A DNA stretch of 64,000 nt from Collybia mongolica (lineage: Eukaryota; Basidiomycota; Agaricomycetes; Agaricales; Clitocybaceae): positions 3,472,001 through 3,536,000 of the forward strand of contig JAAXNY010000009.1 of NCBI GenBank assembly GCA_013420905.1, read 5' to 3'. Shown in pieces: positions 23,084-35,600 of this stretch. A program made the position numbers and the translations under genes. Position 1 is the first letter of the stretch. Every line of letters begins with the position of its first letter. The notes beneath the pieces are model-generated. The model saw nothing but the letters and a program-made list of their open reading frames with translations. It was not told the origin of the DNA and ran no database searches.

Positions 23084-24244
23084 GTATAGAAAACATGGAA
23101 GATGACTGATTGGAGAGAGAGCTTGATGTAGAGCTCTTATTTGATGGTATAGTTTCTTTGACGTGGGCAGGAAGAGAAGAGTTGTTTATCCGAGCTATTG
23201 CCGTCTTTATTATTTTTGTCATGTTGGCGTTCATCGTCCATGCCAGCATCCATCCTTCAAGGCATTCTGGTATTTCAGCACTTTTTCTAGGCCATCTTCA
23301 ATTGTTAGGACGTTTGTTCACTCTTACTCTTTTACGAGCCATCAAGGCAATCCAATTTCTTGCCGCTCTTGCAACGCCCATTTTGTGTCTTAAATGTCAT
23401 ACTACAGACTACGGGCCCCTTTTTCCATCCCTGCTTGAGAAACCTCACCTGGTGATCAGTTTTGACAAGTACCAAGTCTTCATTGCCATTTTACAAAGCC
23501 ACCAAAACAGAGAAGGAAAGGCAGCTATAGAAAAAGCAACGACAACATGGAAAAGGGCTTAAAGACTGTGAAGTAACTTCTACGTGCGTCCCGCGCCATG
23601 ATCTTTCCATGAACAACCGCTATTCCACGATCCTCATCCAATTACTGATAGCAGCCCTTCGCAACCTCAGGAGACACCGCTCGAGTAATCTACGCAAAAT
23701 GTCCAGTTGTGATCTTTTTGTCTGACTGTCTGAAGATTTTTGTAGATGTGTGTTATAGCTCTGGGCCCAACAGCTCAAACTCAAACGGTCATAGCAATTG
23801 ATGTTAAACACAAGACCTGCAAGACAGAGCCTTACTTTATATCTGTGATGAAGGGCTTCCCGCCTACTAACCTCGCCCGCTTTTCTGCATGCATGGTCCG
23901 CGAGCTCCAACCCCATTGCTAAAGGTGCTCAATGACATCCCGTTGGGTTTATCCCCCTCTCACCCCTGCTCGATCCGAAATGCGCCACGACCTACAGTCC
24001 ATCCCATGCATGAAACAGAACCTAACCCTAGCACTGGGTTACGAAGTTATCAATAATTTTAGTTCTACGGTGCGGACACGACAATCACATTCTGCACAAT
24101 TCTGATATGAAATTCAAGGGCACAACGCAAATTTGTATAGTAGCCTTTTGTATTACTTACTAAACCGACTCAGCATGTAACTAGACAGCAATATATCTTT
24201 CCAAACAACTATGACTCCCTTCCTCTTTAGTCCCAGTCACCCAT
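23084..24244. other. Intergenic region with a weak open frame
   Basis: A plus-strand frame at 23110-23562 (150 codons) has hydrophobic stretches but begins with TTG, its first ATG falls inside a hydrophobic segment, and no family was recognised, so it is not called a gene. The rest shows nothing recognisable. Confidence 0.35.
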
Positions 24245-24727
24245 TCAAGCACAGTCAGCCGACTCGACGAGCCAGTTGGTTACTAATGATTCTAAGGTAG
24301 TGCCAACCCATCCATTCATGATCGTCGCAGTCTGAGCTTTGTGCAATCCAATGGCAGCGATCGTCTGTTTGACGGCGAAGGTGACTCCGTTATCGACCCA
24401 GGTTGCATTTTCACTCTGGAGTTCAGAAACAATCAGTTGAATAACAATGGACATGGTAGATGAGACGTACAAATGTCTCATGGCTGGGGGTCACCTCTAT
24501 CAAGGCGCGGCCAATTGCTACACAATTTTATGTCAGATAGGAGGATACACAGAGCTATTCTACTAACCATAATTGAACTCAGCTTGGAGGTTGGCGCTAG
24601 CATCAACAGGGGCCTCGGGGTGGAGGATGAAGTCGCAGGTGACAGCGTTGCGAGGGGTGCTTTGCGATGCTGTCGCAGCAACGACTGCAGCAAGAGTGAC
24701 GAAAACTTTGGACAAGTTGAAGAGCAT
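24245..24727 (-). CDS. Small secreted two-cysteine protein, paralogue B
   Basis: Three exons on the minus strand: 24727-24568, 24517-24471 and 24415-24245 (125 residues; introns 50 and 55 nt). Residues 1-20 (MLFNLSKVFVTLAAVVAATA) form a signal peptide. The mature part has VTCDFILHPEAPVDASANL, then AIGRALIEV, then NATWVDNGVTF, AAIGL, WVGTTLESLVTNWLVES and ends DCA. Only two cysteines are present in the mature chain, near its N-terminus and one residue from its end, so a single disulphide linking both ends is likely. Exon lengths 2 (47 nt) and intron phases are the same as in paralogue A at 28410. Family function is unknown; such proteins are typical of the fungal secretome. A TATAAA lies at 24794-24799. 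Confidence 0.8.
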
Positions 24728-24793
24728 TGTGAATGTAAAATGAAAAGATATTCGACAAAAATCGGATGCTTGTTGGCGTTGCTCAACCAGGTC

Positions 24794-24799
24794 TTTATA
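24794..24799 (-). promoter_or_regulatory. TATA box of small secreted protein paralogue B
   Basis: TATAAA on the minus strand, about 70 bp upstream of the ATG at 24727, in the context AGTATATAAAGACC. Confidence 0.55.
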
Positions 24800-27700
24800 T
24801 ACTTTCCTAACCCCATGATTTCCCAGCCTGTGTGGTTATACACACACATCAAGTAGATGTCCATGGACTCCGTCGATAAGCATTAACAAGATCCTCAGTG
24901 CTCTGCAACCAGTGGTGTGAATCAATCTTGATTAGCTAAACAAACGGCCAAGGAAACTCACCCAAAAACACGGGGATTTCAACCCGCAATATCGACTAGC
25001 TTGTGCTGCGCCGCAGCATGACCTAGCGAAAGAAGCCAGGGTATTTTGGACATTATGCTTGGGATGGAATTAATGGCCACGTGGGTTCACCTTGCAGAAA
25101 GATTCCAAAACATGAGTACTGCCCGTTGCACGCAACATCGGAATCTACAATAGTGTTTGTACGAATCTTCTCCTTTTGTATCGAGTCGGCCTGGTCGCCC
25201 CAAATCCCATGAACCATGATCCACAACATAACTAGACTTCAAAAATAACTTAAGTAGCTGTATTCCATTCCAATTTCGTGCGCGATAACATATGACATTC
25301 CTCCTGTTCTGGAATTGATAAATCTTAGAGATGAATGAGTCATCAATCCACTGGTAAGGCTCGGAGAGTTTAATGGAGATGCTTATGAGAATGAGGTGCT
25401 GGTGGTTGGCCTGAAATTAACAATGGAACTGTCATGATGTAAATGTTTCTGGCCTTCCCCAAATGGATGAGTATGATCTAGCCCGAACTAGTACAATCGT
25501 TGCTGGAGGTGTGGCTCTTGTTTTCGTAACAGTGGCCAAGTCCGACCTTCGTGGTATTTTATTTGGGTGTTGTTGATAATTTCCGAGTCGCAAAATCGGA
25601 GTAAATGATGTAAAACCGCCCTAGCTACAATTCCGCAGTACGACATTGAATTTTTGGGGAGAGCAGCCAATGTACTGAGCCGAGGTAGACCTTTTGACCA
25701 GATAATATTCAAATTAAACAGTTCACAATGAGTCAGGAGTCGAGGGGTCAAACGACCAATCTGATGGTTTACCGCAATGCAATTTATCTCATTGGTGAGC
25801 AAGGATCCACTATCATAGTTTCATTTCTGCTCACAGAGCGCCAGATCTGAAATGAACGTCCTTGTCAACTTCATCTGGTCGCTTCTCCAACAAACGGGCT
25901 GCTAGATGTTCGTCTCTGACAAAAGCCGAGCTCTATTTTTGAAAAGCTGTCTTGTAGGCAGGTATCCGCAGGGTTGAGCGAAGGAACTAACATGCGGACT
26001 AAGGACTCCCCGTCATTTTTGTTGAGGGACAGAGAAACATCAATCAAAAGAACTGACATAGTAGTTCATAAGTATATGTGTAGAGCTGTAGCCATGTAAG
26101 GGAGGGAAGTGCGGTTGGAAATTTGGCAGCTGCTGCGGATGAGGACGTTGCTGGACACAGGCTCGCTGCGGGTCTCGAGTCGTATAAAGGCACTCCAAAC
26201 ATGCATTCTACTCATTCACCCCTTAGCAAGTATCTGCCTGCGTTTTCAATATACTGATCGCTAACCCTCGCAATTCATGGAAGGATTGATCCCATGCACA
26301 GAATGGATACAACGACTCACCGATTCTCGAAAGGGATAAGGGAACATTGCACGCAATCCTCGGCGGCACAGGTTGTTTCTGAATAGATATATTCAATTAG
26401 ATCCATCCGTCGTTTGAAGTGCACTCAGTGGTGAACTGAATTGATTGAAGAGATGATACACCCGCATACCCTTCACGACGTCCCCCATCACACGACAAAT
26501 GCGAAATAGTGATCAGGCTCGGCCTCAAAGAGGTTGACGAGTTCGCATTGTGTTATCCTTGCCTAGTCTCAATGGCCATCCATAAGGGGTCGACAGATAT
26601 CTTTTCGCAAACTCATGGGTCTCAGCATTGCATAACATGCTGCACTTGCACTAGCCTGCCCCTTTCTGGTGTCAAATTGTAAGCAATGAATGATTCGAAT
26701 AGGCTTACCCATTTCCCGCCTTCAAAATCATCTCAGTGAAGGATAAAATAACCCCTTCCCAGCAAATTCGCAATCAAAAGCTTGCGGAAAAGTCAGATAG
26801 CCCGTGCACTGTTTGAGCTTGAGCGCTTACAATGATCACGTGACAGAGTCCCTGTCGTCAACAATCGCCCCTTCCTCATCTTCTTCAATCTGTTTCACGA
26901 CTAGGGAGCCTAGTTCATACAGGAAATTCTTACTGACTGGTAAGGTGACGTATTTAAATGATCTGTTAAAACTGTAAGTCAAAAATTCTACGCCTGTATG
27001 TCCTTATCGAATTTCTGATTTCACAGGCGGCGTCCCCTGCCTTTATAACCCGAAATCACAAGAGCAACATTTTTTGAACAACTGAGGGGTTGTCCACTCC
27101 ATGGTTTCCTTTTACAACTGTCACTCAAGAGCAGAAAACGAAGGAGCGGCCTTCAGAGTAAAATGCAAAGAAAAAGATGAGGAGGTGCTGAAAACTCGAA
27201 ATTGGACGTGATAGAACATACTCGAATGTGAGTTGGTATACTATAATTATTCGAGTGTAGCTACTCACTTATACCTCATAGCCGGGCCATATTTCATTGC
27301 TCCAACTTCCTGGGATAAAATTTCACTGCTTTCAGGACGTAGGACCTCCCTTCACCGTTTGGATTCCCTACCTTGATTCACCGCCCATGGAATTAGTTTC
27401 ACACCGCCTAACACAACTTCCAAGCCCCGATCAATGTAGCTGAGATGCTATCTTTGCTTAATATCTTGGTGTATCATACCCCGTTCAACTCATCGATAAC
27501 TCTCTTCTTGTCGTCTCTACCAGTAACGTTGACCTGAAATAAAACCTACAGGGAAGATCAGGGATCTACTGCAGCACCCAAGTAGTGGAGCGCAAATTGG
27601 CTAACCAGGAGAAGCAACATGCTTCCTTCCCTGGTCCCATATGTGTCAGAACATCAAATTTCGACCTCTACCACATTAATTCCACGCCTTCGTCGGGCTT

Positions 27701-28331
27701 TACCAGTCACCCAGCAGAAAATTATAGCCCCTCTGACGAAACTACGAAATCGATATCATAATTGACTCTTTGGGCCGCCATGGACATCAAAATATGAAGG
27801 TTGACAACATGGGGATAGCGATATCTACTCGGTTTTCTTTGCGCATTGGCGACCTTCCATGTTTTATTTCATATCACATCCTCAACCCTGGCCAAAGGGA
27901 CATACCAAATCCATACAAGACTCTCCGGAATCAGAGGTTCTCATGCATCCCGCCGACAGCCGTTTTCCCAATAATTATGTATAACAAGCTACAGGCCATG
28001 TGATTTGCATGTGACCGTGTTTACAAGATTAGTGTGCGGTTAAACGAAGCGTTACTTTATGTTTTCGTGTGCCCGTGTCCGAGCGCCGAAGCGTCTGCCA
28101 CTTTGTGGACCTGATCAATAACGGTTTTGCATGGCATAAAGCGCCGCGAAGGGCCTGGCCTTCACACATCGGTTACTGGATGCCGCATACAGATGGTCCA
28201 ACTTGCGCAAGTGCTCGGTGTTTGTTATTAGATCTCTTAACGCCGTTTCGTAACAGCATGGGGGTGACTAGGGTTATGTGTCATGAGGTGTGTGGGAGGT
28301 ATGTCAGTCTTTCACATTTTAGGCGAGTAAA
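24800..28331. other. Long region without a recognisable gene
   Basis: About 3.5 kb between two paralogous small-secreted-protein genes. All open frames are short and lack motifs. Single CACGTG-type and GATCACGTGA words occur (near 26830) but without a gene to assign them to. No repeat structure was noticed. Confidence 0.35.
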
Positions 28332-28337
28332 TATAAA
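28332..28337 (+). promoter_or_regulatory. TATA box of small secreted protein paralogue A
   Basis: TATAAA within GTAAATATAAATACC, 73 bp upstream of the ATG at 28410. Confidence 0.55.
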
Positions 28338-28409
28338 TACCTGATGTGTCTTTCGTTGCACTCAGTATCTAACAACCGTTGAATAACCACTTGAAACTTT
28401 ACCATAAAA

Positions 28410-28917
28410 ATGCTCTTCAACTTGTCGAAAATCATCACCGCTTTTATTCTTGTCGCGTCCGCAGCGGCGATGCCATCCAAGCGTAATGACCTCGTGACTT
28501 GCGACCTGGTTTTGAAGCCTGACGTTTTCGTCGACTCAACCACTGTCAACCTTTTGGCAGAGTTCAACTACTGTTAGTTCATTGTCTTTCATTGATACGT
28601 GATATATCCTTTCAATTAGTATGTGCAATATGCAGCGATCGGCCGCACATTGGCAATGGCAGTCCCTGGTAGTACGATTAATGTATACATCTCTCAGGCC
28701 CACGTACTATTATATGTTGTGTTGACTCTTTACACAACAGGGTCCGACTGGGGCGATATGGCTCGAAAATACAGATAATACCTTCAATGTTCAAGACACG
28801 CTCTCCGCTAGTGGGCTGACTAGCGCTCAAACCGGCGCCATCATCACCGGATGGACTGGAACCACCTTGACCGGAATCGCGGCTAACTGGTTGGTCGAGT
28901 CGGCCACCTGCGCTTAA
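28410..28917 (+). CDS. Small secreted two-cysteine protein, paralogue A
   Basis: Three exons: 28410-28572, 28636-28682 and 28741-28917 (128 residues; introns 63 and 58 nt). The start has context ATAAAAATGC. Residues 1-20 (MLFNLSKIITAFILVASAAA) form a signal peptide; the mature part has VTCDLVLKPDVFVDSTTVNL, SIGRTLAMAVPG, NTDNTFNVQDTL, TGWTGTTLTGIAANWLVES and ends TCA. The exon 2 length (47 nt), intron phases, the first cysteine and the C-terminal CA match paralogue B. It is on the opposite strand to B and C, about 3.7 kb from B. Function is unknown; it is probably secreted and held by one disulphide. This copy is intact. Confidence 0.8.
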
Positions 28918-29249
28918 ATTAGAAACGTGCGAGCGTACGAGATGGTGGGCCGAGATGGCGCGTCATTAATGGGATACGTACGGATAGTATATGTTACGTG
29001 AATAGAAAGGACCCAAATCGTGCGTTCTCTTTCACGAAATGACGCAAATGAGATCCACCATATATTTAAGTCAATTATCATCTCAAATCCTTGATATTCT
29101 GAAGTCTCCTTTCTTGGTCACTAGTCTGTCTGAGTGCAATGTTAGTCTTATGGACTCCGATTCAAATATACCTCCACAGCCTCAAATGTACGTGGCTTAT
29201 ATTTATACATAATGGTAAGAATAGTTAATCACAAAGATCAAGATGCTGG
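28918..29249. other. Spacer up to the left duplication arm
   Basis: AT-rich spacer holding the 3' end of the small secreted protein transcript. No gene or repeat seen. Confidence 0.35.
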
Positions 29250-29474
29250 AAGTTGAATTTGGCGTAATCATCCGATGTCCACGGCCAGATTTCACTGATT
29301 TACTTATCTTATCCGATCCTAGTTACGGTGCGTATCTTTTGTTTCTTCACTTCTTTACCCAGCATTACCCTTTCATCACGCGGCAAAATCTAGTGTATGT
29401 AACAGCCGATGTTGAAAGTTAGTGCATAAATTCCCGACCAATGACTATCTCATTCACAGAAATCGGAGTAGATA

Positions 29475-30592
29475 ATGACCCCCCTAGGCTCAGCAACTAC
29501 TGAACACTCACATACTGGTTCAAGAATCCCACTTGAGCTTTATCCACACATCGCCAATCACGTCGATGACAATGCTAGTCTTCTTTCGATGCTTGTCTTG
29601 TCTAAGTCTGTCCACAATCAGGCTGAGCGGAAGCTATATCACACCATCAATTTAGGGGAGCCTAAGGCTCACATTCTGTTCCTTAGGTCGGTCTTAGATC
29701 CAAAGCGACCCCACTTAGCATGCGTTGTACGCCGGTATCATCTCGGCCATGCTCCAATTTCAGACAATGATTTCGATACACAATTGGCACGTGCACTTGC
29801 TACTTTCGTCAACCTCAAGTACCTCTCCTTCTGGGGCTGGAAATCGCGTCCCTCAGCTCGAGTATTGCCTGTGGAAACACCGTGTCCCTTTCAGCTTCAG
29901 ACTTTCCGCTGGTATAGGGGAACGGACCTATTCTTCCTAACGGCATTCCTCAATACCCAGCATTCGTTGGAAGTATTGTGGCTGCCCTCGATGCCTGACA
30001 CATTCCGGGTTCCCGCCACTTCCTTGAAGAGATTGCATACTCTCAGTTGCACAACTGATAATGTTGCCAGAATTTTACCAGGCCATGATAGCATTACATG
30101 TCTTGGCTGGGAATTGGACAGACTGTCCTTCAATATCAGCCTCATGCCATCATTTTCTCACATACGCATATTATCTTTTGCTATGCATGGTACTAGGCCT
30201 GAGTTAGCGACTATCATTGCGCTCCTAGAGCGCCTTGAAATCTTGCATCTAGGCATATTTGATGTCAGTGATTTTTCATAAGATGTATGCGATGCACTTT
30301 CCCAACCATTGACCATATCACTTCACAGAAAACAGAGTCAATCGATCTTTACAGGTTGGCGCATCTCCACACACTTGTGATCAACCACTGCCCGTTAAAC
30401 GGCGGCAACATTGATCCAGGAGAGGCTTTTTACATGATGAAGAACCTTGAAAGAATTGATTTAGGAGGACACTCAGGTGTTTATAATCGGTGGGTTAGAG
30501 GTGCTCGGGAGCCGAGAGAAGTTAGTGCTTACAGAGTGGTCTGGTGGTGGGAGCGCTTCGAAAGAGCTGGGAAGAGTTATACCCTCATGTAA
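29475..30592 (+). CDS. F-box-like protein (left arm copy)
   Basis: Two exons, 29475-30263 and 30329-30592 (350 residues; intron 65 nt, phase 0, at the same place as in the right-arm copy). The F-box-like motif is at residues 17-50 (RIPLELYPHIANHVDDNASL then LLSMLVLSKSVHNQAERKLY). The rest consists of leucine-rich segments such as FVNLKYLSFWGW, HIRILSF and LERLEILHLG, typical of the agaricomycete F-box-like/leucine-rich families. Such proteins are thought to bring substrates to SCF ubiquitin ligases, by family analogy. It is convergent with the BTB gene at 31083-32216. Its C-terminus (WWWERFERAGKSYTLM) is longer than that of the right-arm copy. Confidence 0.75.
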
Positions 30593-31082
30593 GCAGTTTC
30601 CGATCGTTTCACGCAGGTGAGCGATGGGGGCATCTGTCGATGAAACCCACACAACTCAATCCTTCCTTAATATGGGATGCTTCTGGAAAAGCAAAAACAA
30701 GTCAGGATCAAGATGAGCAGAAAGCGCGGAAACATTTTTTTTACGGCCTTTGCCTTGAAGGACGTCAAATTTGTACGAGACGCAGATAATATATTTTATG
30801 CACCCGGGTACTAGTAGCCACCAAGGTGACCTCTAACGTATACTCTTTATAGTGAGATGAGGGAAAATGTTGATGTTCTTCATCAGATGCATTGATATTC
30901 TGACTCTCGCAGATGGGAACGCGGAATGTGCGTTGTACGTTCTAGCCTCTGGTCTATTAACATCTGGAAGCGATTAGCAAGTTACAACACTGATTAATGG
31001 ACTCACAGTAAGCCAGCCTTTCTGATGGCGTAATTCACTAAAACTGAAGGTCAGTAATTCTAGCTGATACAACACGCTTTAC

Positions 31083-32216
31083 TCAGTTTAGTCCGAGCCA
31101 CGCGTCCATTGATCTCCAGACGTTCTTCTGCTCATCCGTCCACTCTTCGTGCTTCTCCTTAACACACTCGGAACACAACCCTTCCTTTTCCCAATCGGTA
31201 CCTTTCATGAGCTCCAGCGTTTCAAGGGGTTTGTATACACCGTCATTCTCCAGAGCAGGCTGAATCACAAGTGGCATCCACGTGTCGGCGAAAACGTCAG
31301 TGCACATCATGTGGGACGTTGCTGGTGGCGTAAACAGGATGGGTGTGAAATAGTCGATGAGGCGTGTCATGAGTTGTGTACATATCTCTATATCCGACTG
31401 TGACAGGATGGTCTGGTGGATGTCCAAATTCGACCGTAGAGGGTCCACCACTTCGGGTTTCGGAGATATATCGACGCCAGGCCCTGAAGATGGTGTCGCG
31501 ACGCTGGCTGAGTTGTCATTTGATGTCTGCGCAACCTCCGCGCCATCTTTCGACTCTGGCGACGTTACCAAGATGTAATATAGAGCCTTCTGCATCTGGG
31601 GATATATGATTAGAAAGAAAAGGCCCTGGGACGAAACCGAGTGCCTACTGATGTGATTTGGTATTCGTTTGCCAAGGATAGTGCCTCTTCCACGTTATCT
31701 GGTCTTAAAGAAGGCACAGATCCAGTCGAGTGGAACATAGAATGCAACCGATCTTTCGCCAGTGTGTGGAGTGCAGGGAAATCGAGTTGGACGGGACTCG
31801 ATACGCGTAGGACGGATATGATACGAGATAATGGTGTATCTGGGGATATAGGGCTTGAGAGATGTCAGCAAAGGTTCTGAGAAACGATGGTCCATTACTC
31901 ACGCATCGTGATAGAGGTGCTCGAGCAGTATTTCGACATCTTCCACTAACACCCGCCGGCTAGGATCGACCACGATATGAACGTCGAAGCCGAGTGCGTT
32001 TGTCTGATCCGGGCGATGCAGTGCCTTGGAGGTTTCAGGTTTCGATTGTGCAAAGAAACTCGAGTGGCGTAAAAGCAACGTGCGGTGAACCTTGAATGCA
32101 TGCCGCTCGACGCAGAAAATCATAGACCCGTCTTCAAACCAATATACAGGATGCTGGATTACAACCAGACCAGCGTGTGCGTCGCCGACGGCGGTTCTTG
32201 CAGAACCGTGTGTCAT
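31083..32216 (-). CDS. BTB/POZ-domain protein (left arm, intact)
   Basis: Three exons on the minus strand: 32216-31903, 31853-31649 and 31595-31083 (343 residues; introns 49 and 53 nt). The N-terminal half has the BTB/POZ pattern of fungal proteins: PVYWFEDGSMIFCVERHAFK, then VHRTLLLRHSSFFAQ, then VDPSRRVLVEDVEILLEHLY. A helical second half contains LHTLAKDRLHSM and EEALSLANEYQITS, then QKALYYILV. This matches the large agaricomycete BTB family, whose members are possible Cul3 adaptors or transcription-linked proteins; the role is unknown here. The ATG at 32216 was chosen because the right-arm copy conserves it (MTHGxART). The C-terminal part has CSECVKEKHEEW, a possible zinc-binding or helical tail. 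Confidence 0.75.
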
Positions 32217-32300
32217 GATTGTATCTTTGCAGAGGCAATGTGTAAAGTTTGAAAAGAGGTCGTGACAATTTGAATTGAAACGGACGTTCGCATACGAGGC

Positions 32301-32653
32301 CCGAATTGGCCGTCGGAATAACGTTATTCCGTTAGACCATCCAAAAGGTCGAGTCGTAAATTTCAAGAAAATTCTATCGAATATTACATAGAATAAAGGC
32401 CCCAAGAAGCAGCGGGGCATCCACGAAATGGATATTACACCTGTTAATACATTTACGTTGTCCGTGTGTTAAACATTTCCAGCGAAAGTGAGGTGTACTA
32501 AATAGATAATATAGTGGAGGAGTTGGGGAGTGTTGGGGAGTGTGATGATGGTGATAGTTGTAGTGGCACAAGACAAACGCACAGATTACAAGAAAATATA
32601 AAGAAAAAAAAAAAAAAAAAGCCAATCTAATCGTAGTCGTGGCATGATTTTGC
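32301..32653. other. Spacer between duplication arm and SKN7-type gene
   Basis: About 350 bp with an A run near 32610 and a repeated GTTGGGGAGT near 32522-32540. It probably contains the 3' untranslated region of the SKN7-type gene and the promoter of the BTB gene. Confidence 0.4.
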
Positions 32654-35600
32654 TCACTCAATGACCTCGAACCTGCTCCTCTTCTCATCACGTCCGTCGC
32701 TCGAGTCGTCTAGTTGTCTTTTATGCCTGATCACAGGCGAGTTGTCGGGGTCCATGCCCGTCCCGCTGACGAAGCCTTCACCGTTGACGAGGTTTTGCAA
32801 GATCATGTTATACTGCTCGTCCGAGAGGCCCATGCCGGCCAACGGGTTAATGCGCCCGTCGTCTTCCCCAAGCCCAAAGTTAAACGGGGAGGCCGGGTTG
32901 AGCATGAGAGTGTTGTCGGTGCTGCCGCTGCCGCTGCTCGAGGCTGTGGCAAGCGCAGCTTGTGACGTGAACGCCTGCTCAAAGGAGCTATCGGACAGCG
33001 GTGGGATACCGACCGACCGGGGAACACGGGACATCTGCTGGATGACTTTGAGATGCATGAGGTGTTTCTGTGAGACGAACCGGTGTTGAGTTCCAAAAAT
33101 TCGACAGGAAAAGAGAGATTAGCGAACCTCAAGCATATCCAAAAGCCCTTCCTTCGTAAAAGGTTTCGGGAGAATATCGTTCATGCCTGTCCCGAGAACG
33201 TCAGGCTGACTCTAGAGGCTGAGAAAGGAATAGAAAAACTAACCCGAAGAATAATAAGTCATAATCTCATTCGGCTTCGAATTACTCGTCATCGAAATAA
33301 TCGGCGTCATATGGTCAAACTTGCGGATCATCGACGTTGCAGACACGCCATCCAGCTTCGGCATAACAATATCCTACGCAAGCACAACAGAATCAGCTAT
33401 CAGCGCTCAAGGGACAAAGGAAAAATGACCCACCATAAGCACCAAATCATACTTCTCCAAATTCATCTTATTCACCGCGCCAACCCCGTCGACGGCAACA
33501 TCGATCGTGCACCCAAACACCTGCAAGAACTTGCTGCTCAGCCTCCTACTAACAGCATCGTCGTCCACCAACAGCACCCTTGGCGGGACCGCCCACCCAG
33601 GGACGAACGTCGACCGTCGCACCCTCAGCGTTCGCCCCGCAGGCTTACTGCCCGGCGACGACCCCGACCCCGCTCCCGAGCCAGACCCAGAGCCGGAGCC
33701 AGAGCCCGAACTCGACGCAGGCGACGGCTGTACCGTCTCCTCCACATACCCCGCATACTGCTGCTCCTGCCCCTGCCCCTGCCCTTGCTCGCCGGCCCGG
33801 CCCCCAACGACCCCAAGCCCACCCATCATCCCCGCGCCCGCCAGCGCACTCGCATCAAAGCTCCAGCTCCCGCTCCCGCTCCCACCCGCATCCTCCTCGC
33901 GTGGCATCAAGTGCCCGACCGTATACACCTGCAGCCCCTCGTGCTGCGCCAACGCCTGCCCGCCCGACTCCCCAGCCGCAGACGGCCACGACCGCGTGCT
34001 CGGCAGGGACACGCCCGGCGTCGTAGTATTGCTCAGCGTCGGCATCACGACCTCCTCTTCCTCCTCCTCCGCCTCGCCCTGCTGCTCCCCACCCTGCCCC
34101 TGCCCCTGCCCCTGCCCCTGCGTCTGGGCCATATCCCCACCCAGCCCCGCCGCCGCCGCCGTGCTCCCCCAGCTCTCCAGCCGCGCAAGCAAATCCTCCC
34201 CGCGCAGCGCCCCCGGCGGGATCTCTCCATTCGGCGCAGCCCCACTCACCAGCCCCGCCTCCGCCGCCGCCTGCCAGATCCGCGACGTCGGGCGCTCCTC
34301 GCGCCTGCGCTGTTCCTGCGTCTGTGTCTGCGTCTGTGTCTGTGCCTGCGTCTGTGCCTGCGTCTGCGTCTGTGCCTCGCCCGTGCCTCCATTACTCCCA
34401 CCACTCCCGACACCAGCGCCGCCGTTCCCGTTCCCGTTCCCGCTCCCGGAGCCTGAACCCGAGCCCGAGCCAGCGGACGCGTACGCATCAAAGCTGAACC
34501 CCGCCTCGCCCGCGCGCAGGGACATCCCGCTCATCTGCTCAAGCGTCGCGCGCCCCACATCGGGCGCCATCATCCGCACGGCCGCGTGCGCCGTGATGAA
34601 CGGGTTCGCGTCGTCCCGCTCCTGCGCCTGGGTCTGGGCCTGGCCCATACCTTGCTGCTGCTGCTGTTGTTGTTGCTGACCGAGATCCTGCTGCTGCTGC
34701 TGACCCATCGCCTGAGCCTGGGCCTGGGCCATCTGCGCATGCGCATGCGATTGCGATTGCGAAGAAGCTGATACGGGCACGGGTGAGCCCGGCCCAGACC
34801 CGCCCACTGCCCCTGCTGCAGCGGCCGCTTTAATATCCTCTGCGGAGGTTCAAACACCATGTCCACATCACACATTTGTCGGGAGGTAAGAGTTATCGGA
34901 AGGCGGAGTGGGTTTACCGTATTCGGGTCCGATGGGGCCGTTTTCCATTGTCCGTTTACCAACGTGGTGTGGAGTCCAGAGCATGCATGGGCCGTACGAA
35001 AGGGGGTGTGCGTCAGGTTAGGGTTTGCGCCGCCGCCCAACAAGGGTTCACGGTTCCACACACAAAAAACGCGAAAACGCGAAAAGAAAGAAAAAACATA
35101 AAGGGAAGGACAAAAAAGGGGGTAGGTCAGCGCGGGGTTGAAACGAATAGAGGACGCACGGGGGGTGGGGTGTCAAAAGTTTTTTTTTTTCAGTTCATTA
35201 ATTCCGATTTTCGATTTTTTGGTTTTTTGGTTCCCGGTTATATATATTTTTTCAGTTCAATATTCAGTTTTCAAGTTTTCAAGTTTTTTTTTGTTTTTTT
35301 TTAAATATTCGCAGTTTTTGTCGTCATCGTTTATCGCCATCGTCATCGTTTCCAAGTTCCAAGTCCAAGCGGGGATACGGATGAGTAAAGGCGAGGCAAG
35401 TCGAGTCAAGTCGAGGCGGGGCGCAGGTTGGCGTCCAAAGGGGGGCGGGGGCACGAGTAGAAGCCCAGTTGCAGGAGTATTCACGAAATAACACATAGAC
35501 AGAAGCAGTGTAAAAAAAAAACAGAAAAGAGCATAGTCAGCGTCTGCGTTTTATCGTCCTCGATTTTGTAGTTGTAGAGAAAGAGAGAGAGAGGGGGTGT

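Larger units (their letters stand above)
29250..32300 (+). repeat. Left arm of a 3-kb inverted duplication
   Basis: This block is homologous, in reverse orientation, to 40425-43515. Homology covers the sequence upstream of the F-box gene (for example TTTCACTGATTTA followed by TTATCTTATCCGATC), the whole F-box-like gene, the sequence after it, the BTB gene and about 80 bp beyond the BTB start. It stops near 29250 and near 32300. Compared with the right arm it lacks an insertion after codon WWWE of the F-box gene and keeps roughly 350 bp, including the BTB 3' end, that the right arm has lost. Both genes in this arm are intact. Confidence 0.85.

Noticed and set aside
23110..23562. Plus-strand frame of 150 codons with hydrophobic segments
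   Set aside because: Starts at TTG; upstream ATGs give tiny frames; no family recognised, and it sits in the promoter side of the ankyrin gene.
31149..31609. Plus-strand frames opposite BTB exon 3
   Set aside because: Antisense shadows; the minus-strand reading is conserved in the other duplication arm.
33083..34679. Long plus-strand open frames (up to 457 codons) rich in Pro, Arg, Cys and Ser
   Set aside because: They are antisense shadows of the SKN7 linker exon; the minus strand carries the receiver domain and proper splice sites, while these frames have only low-complexity composition.
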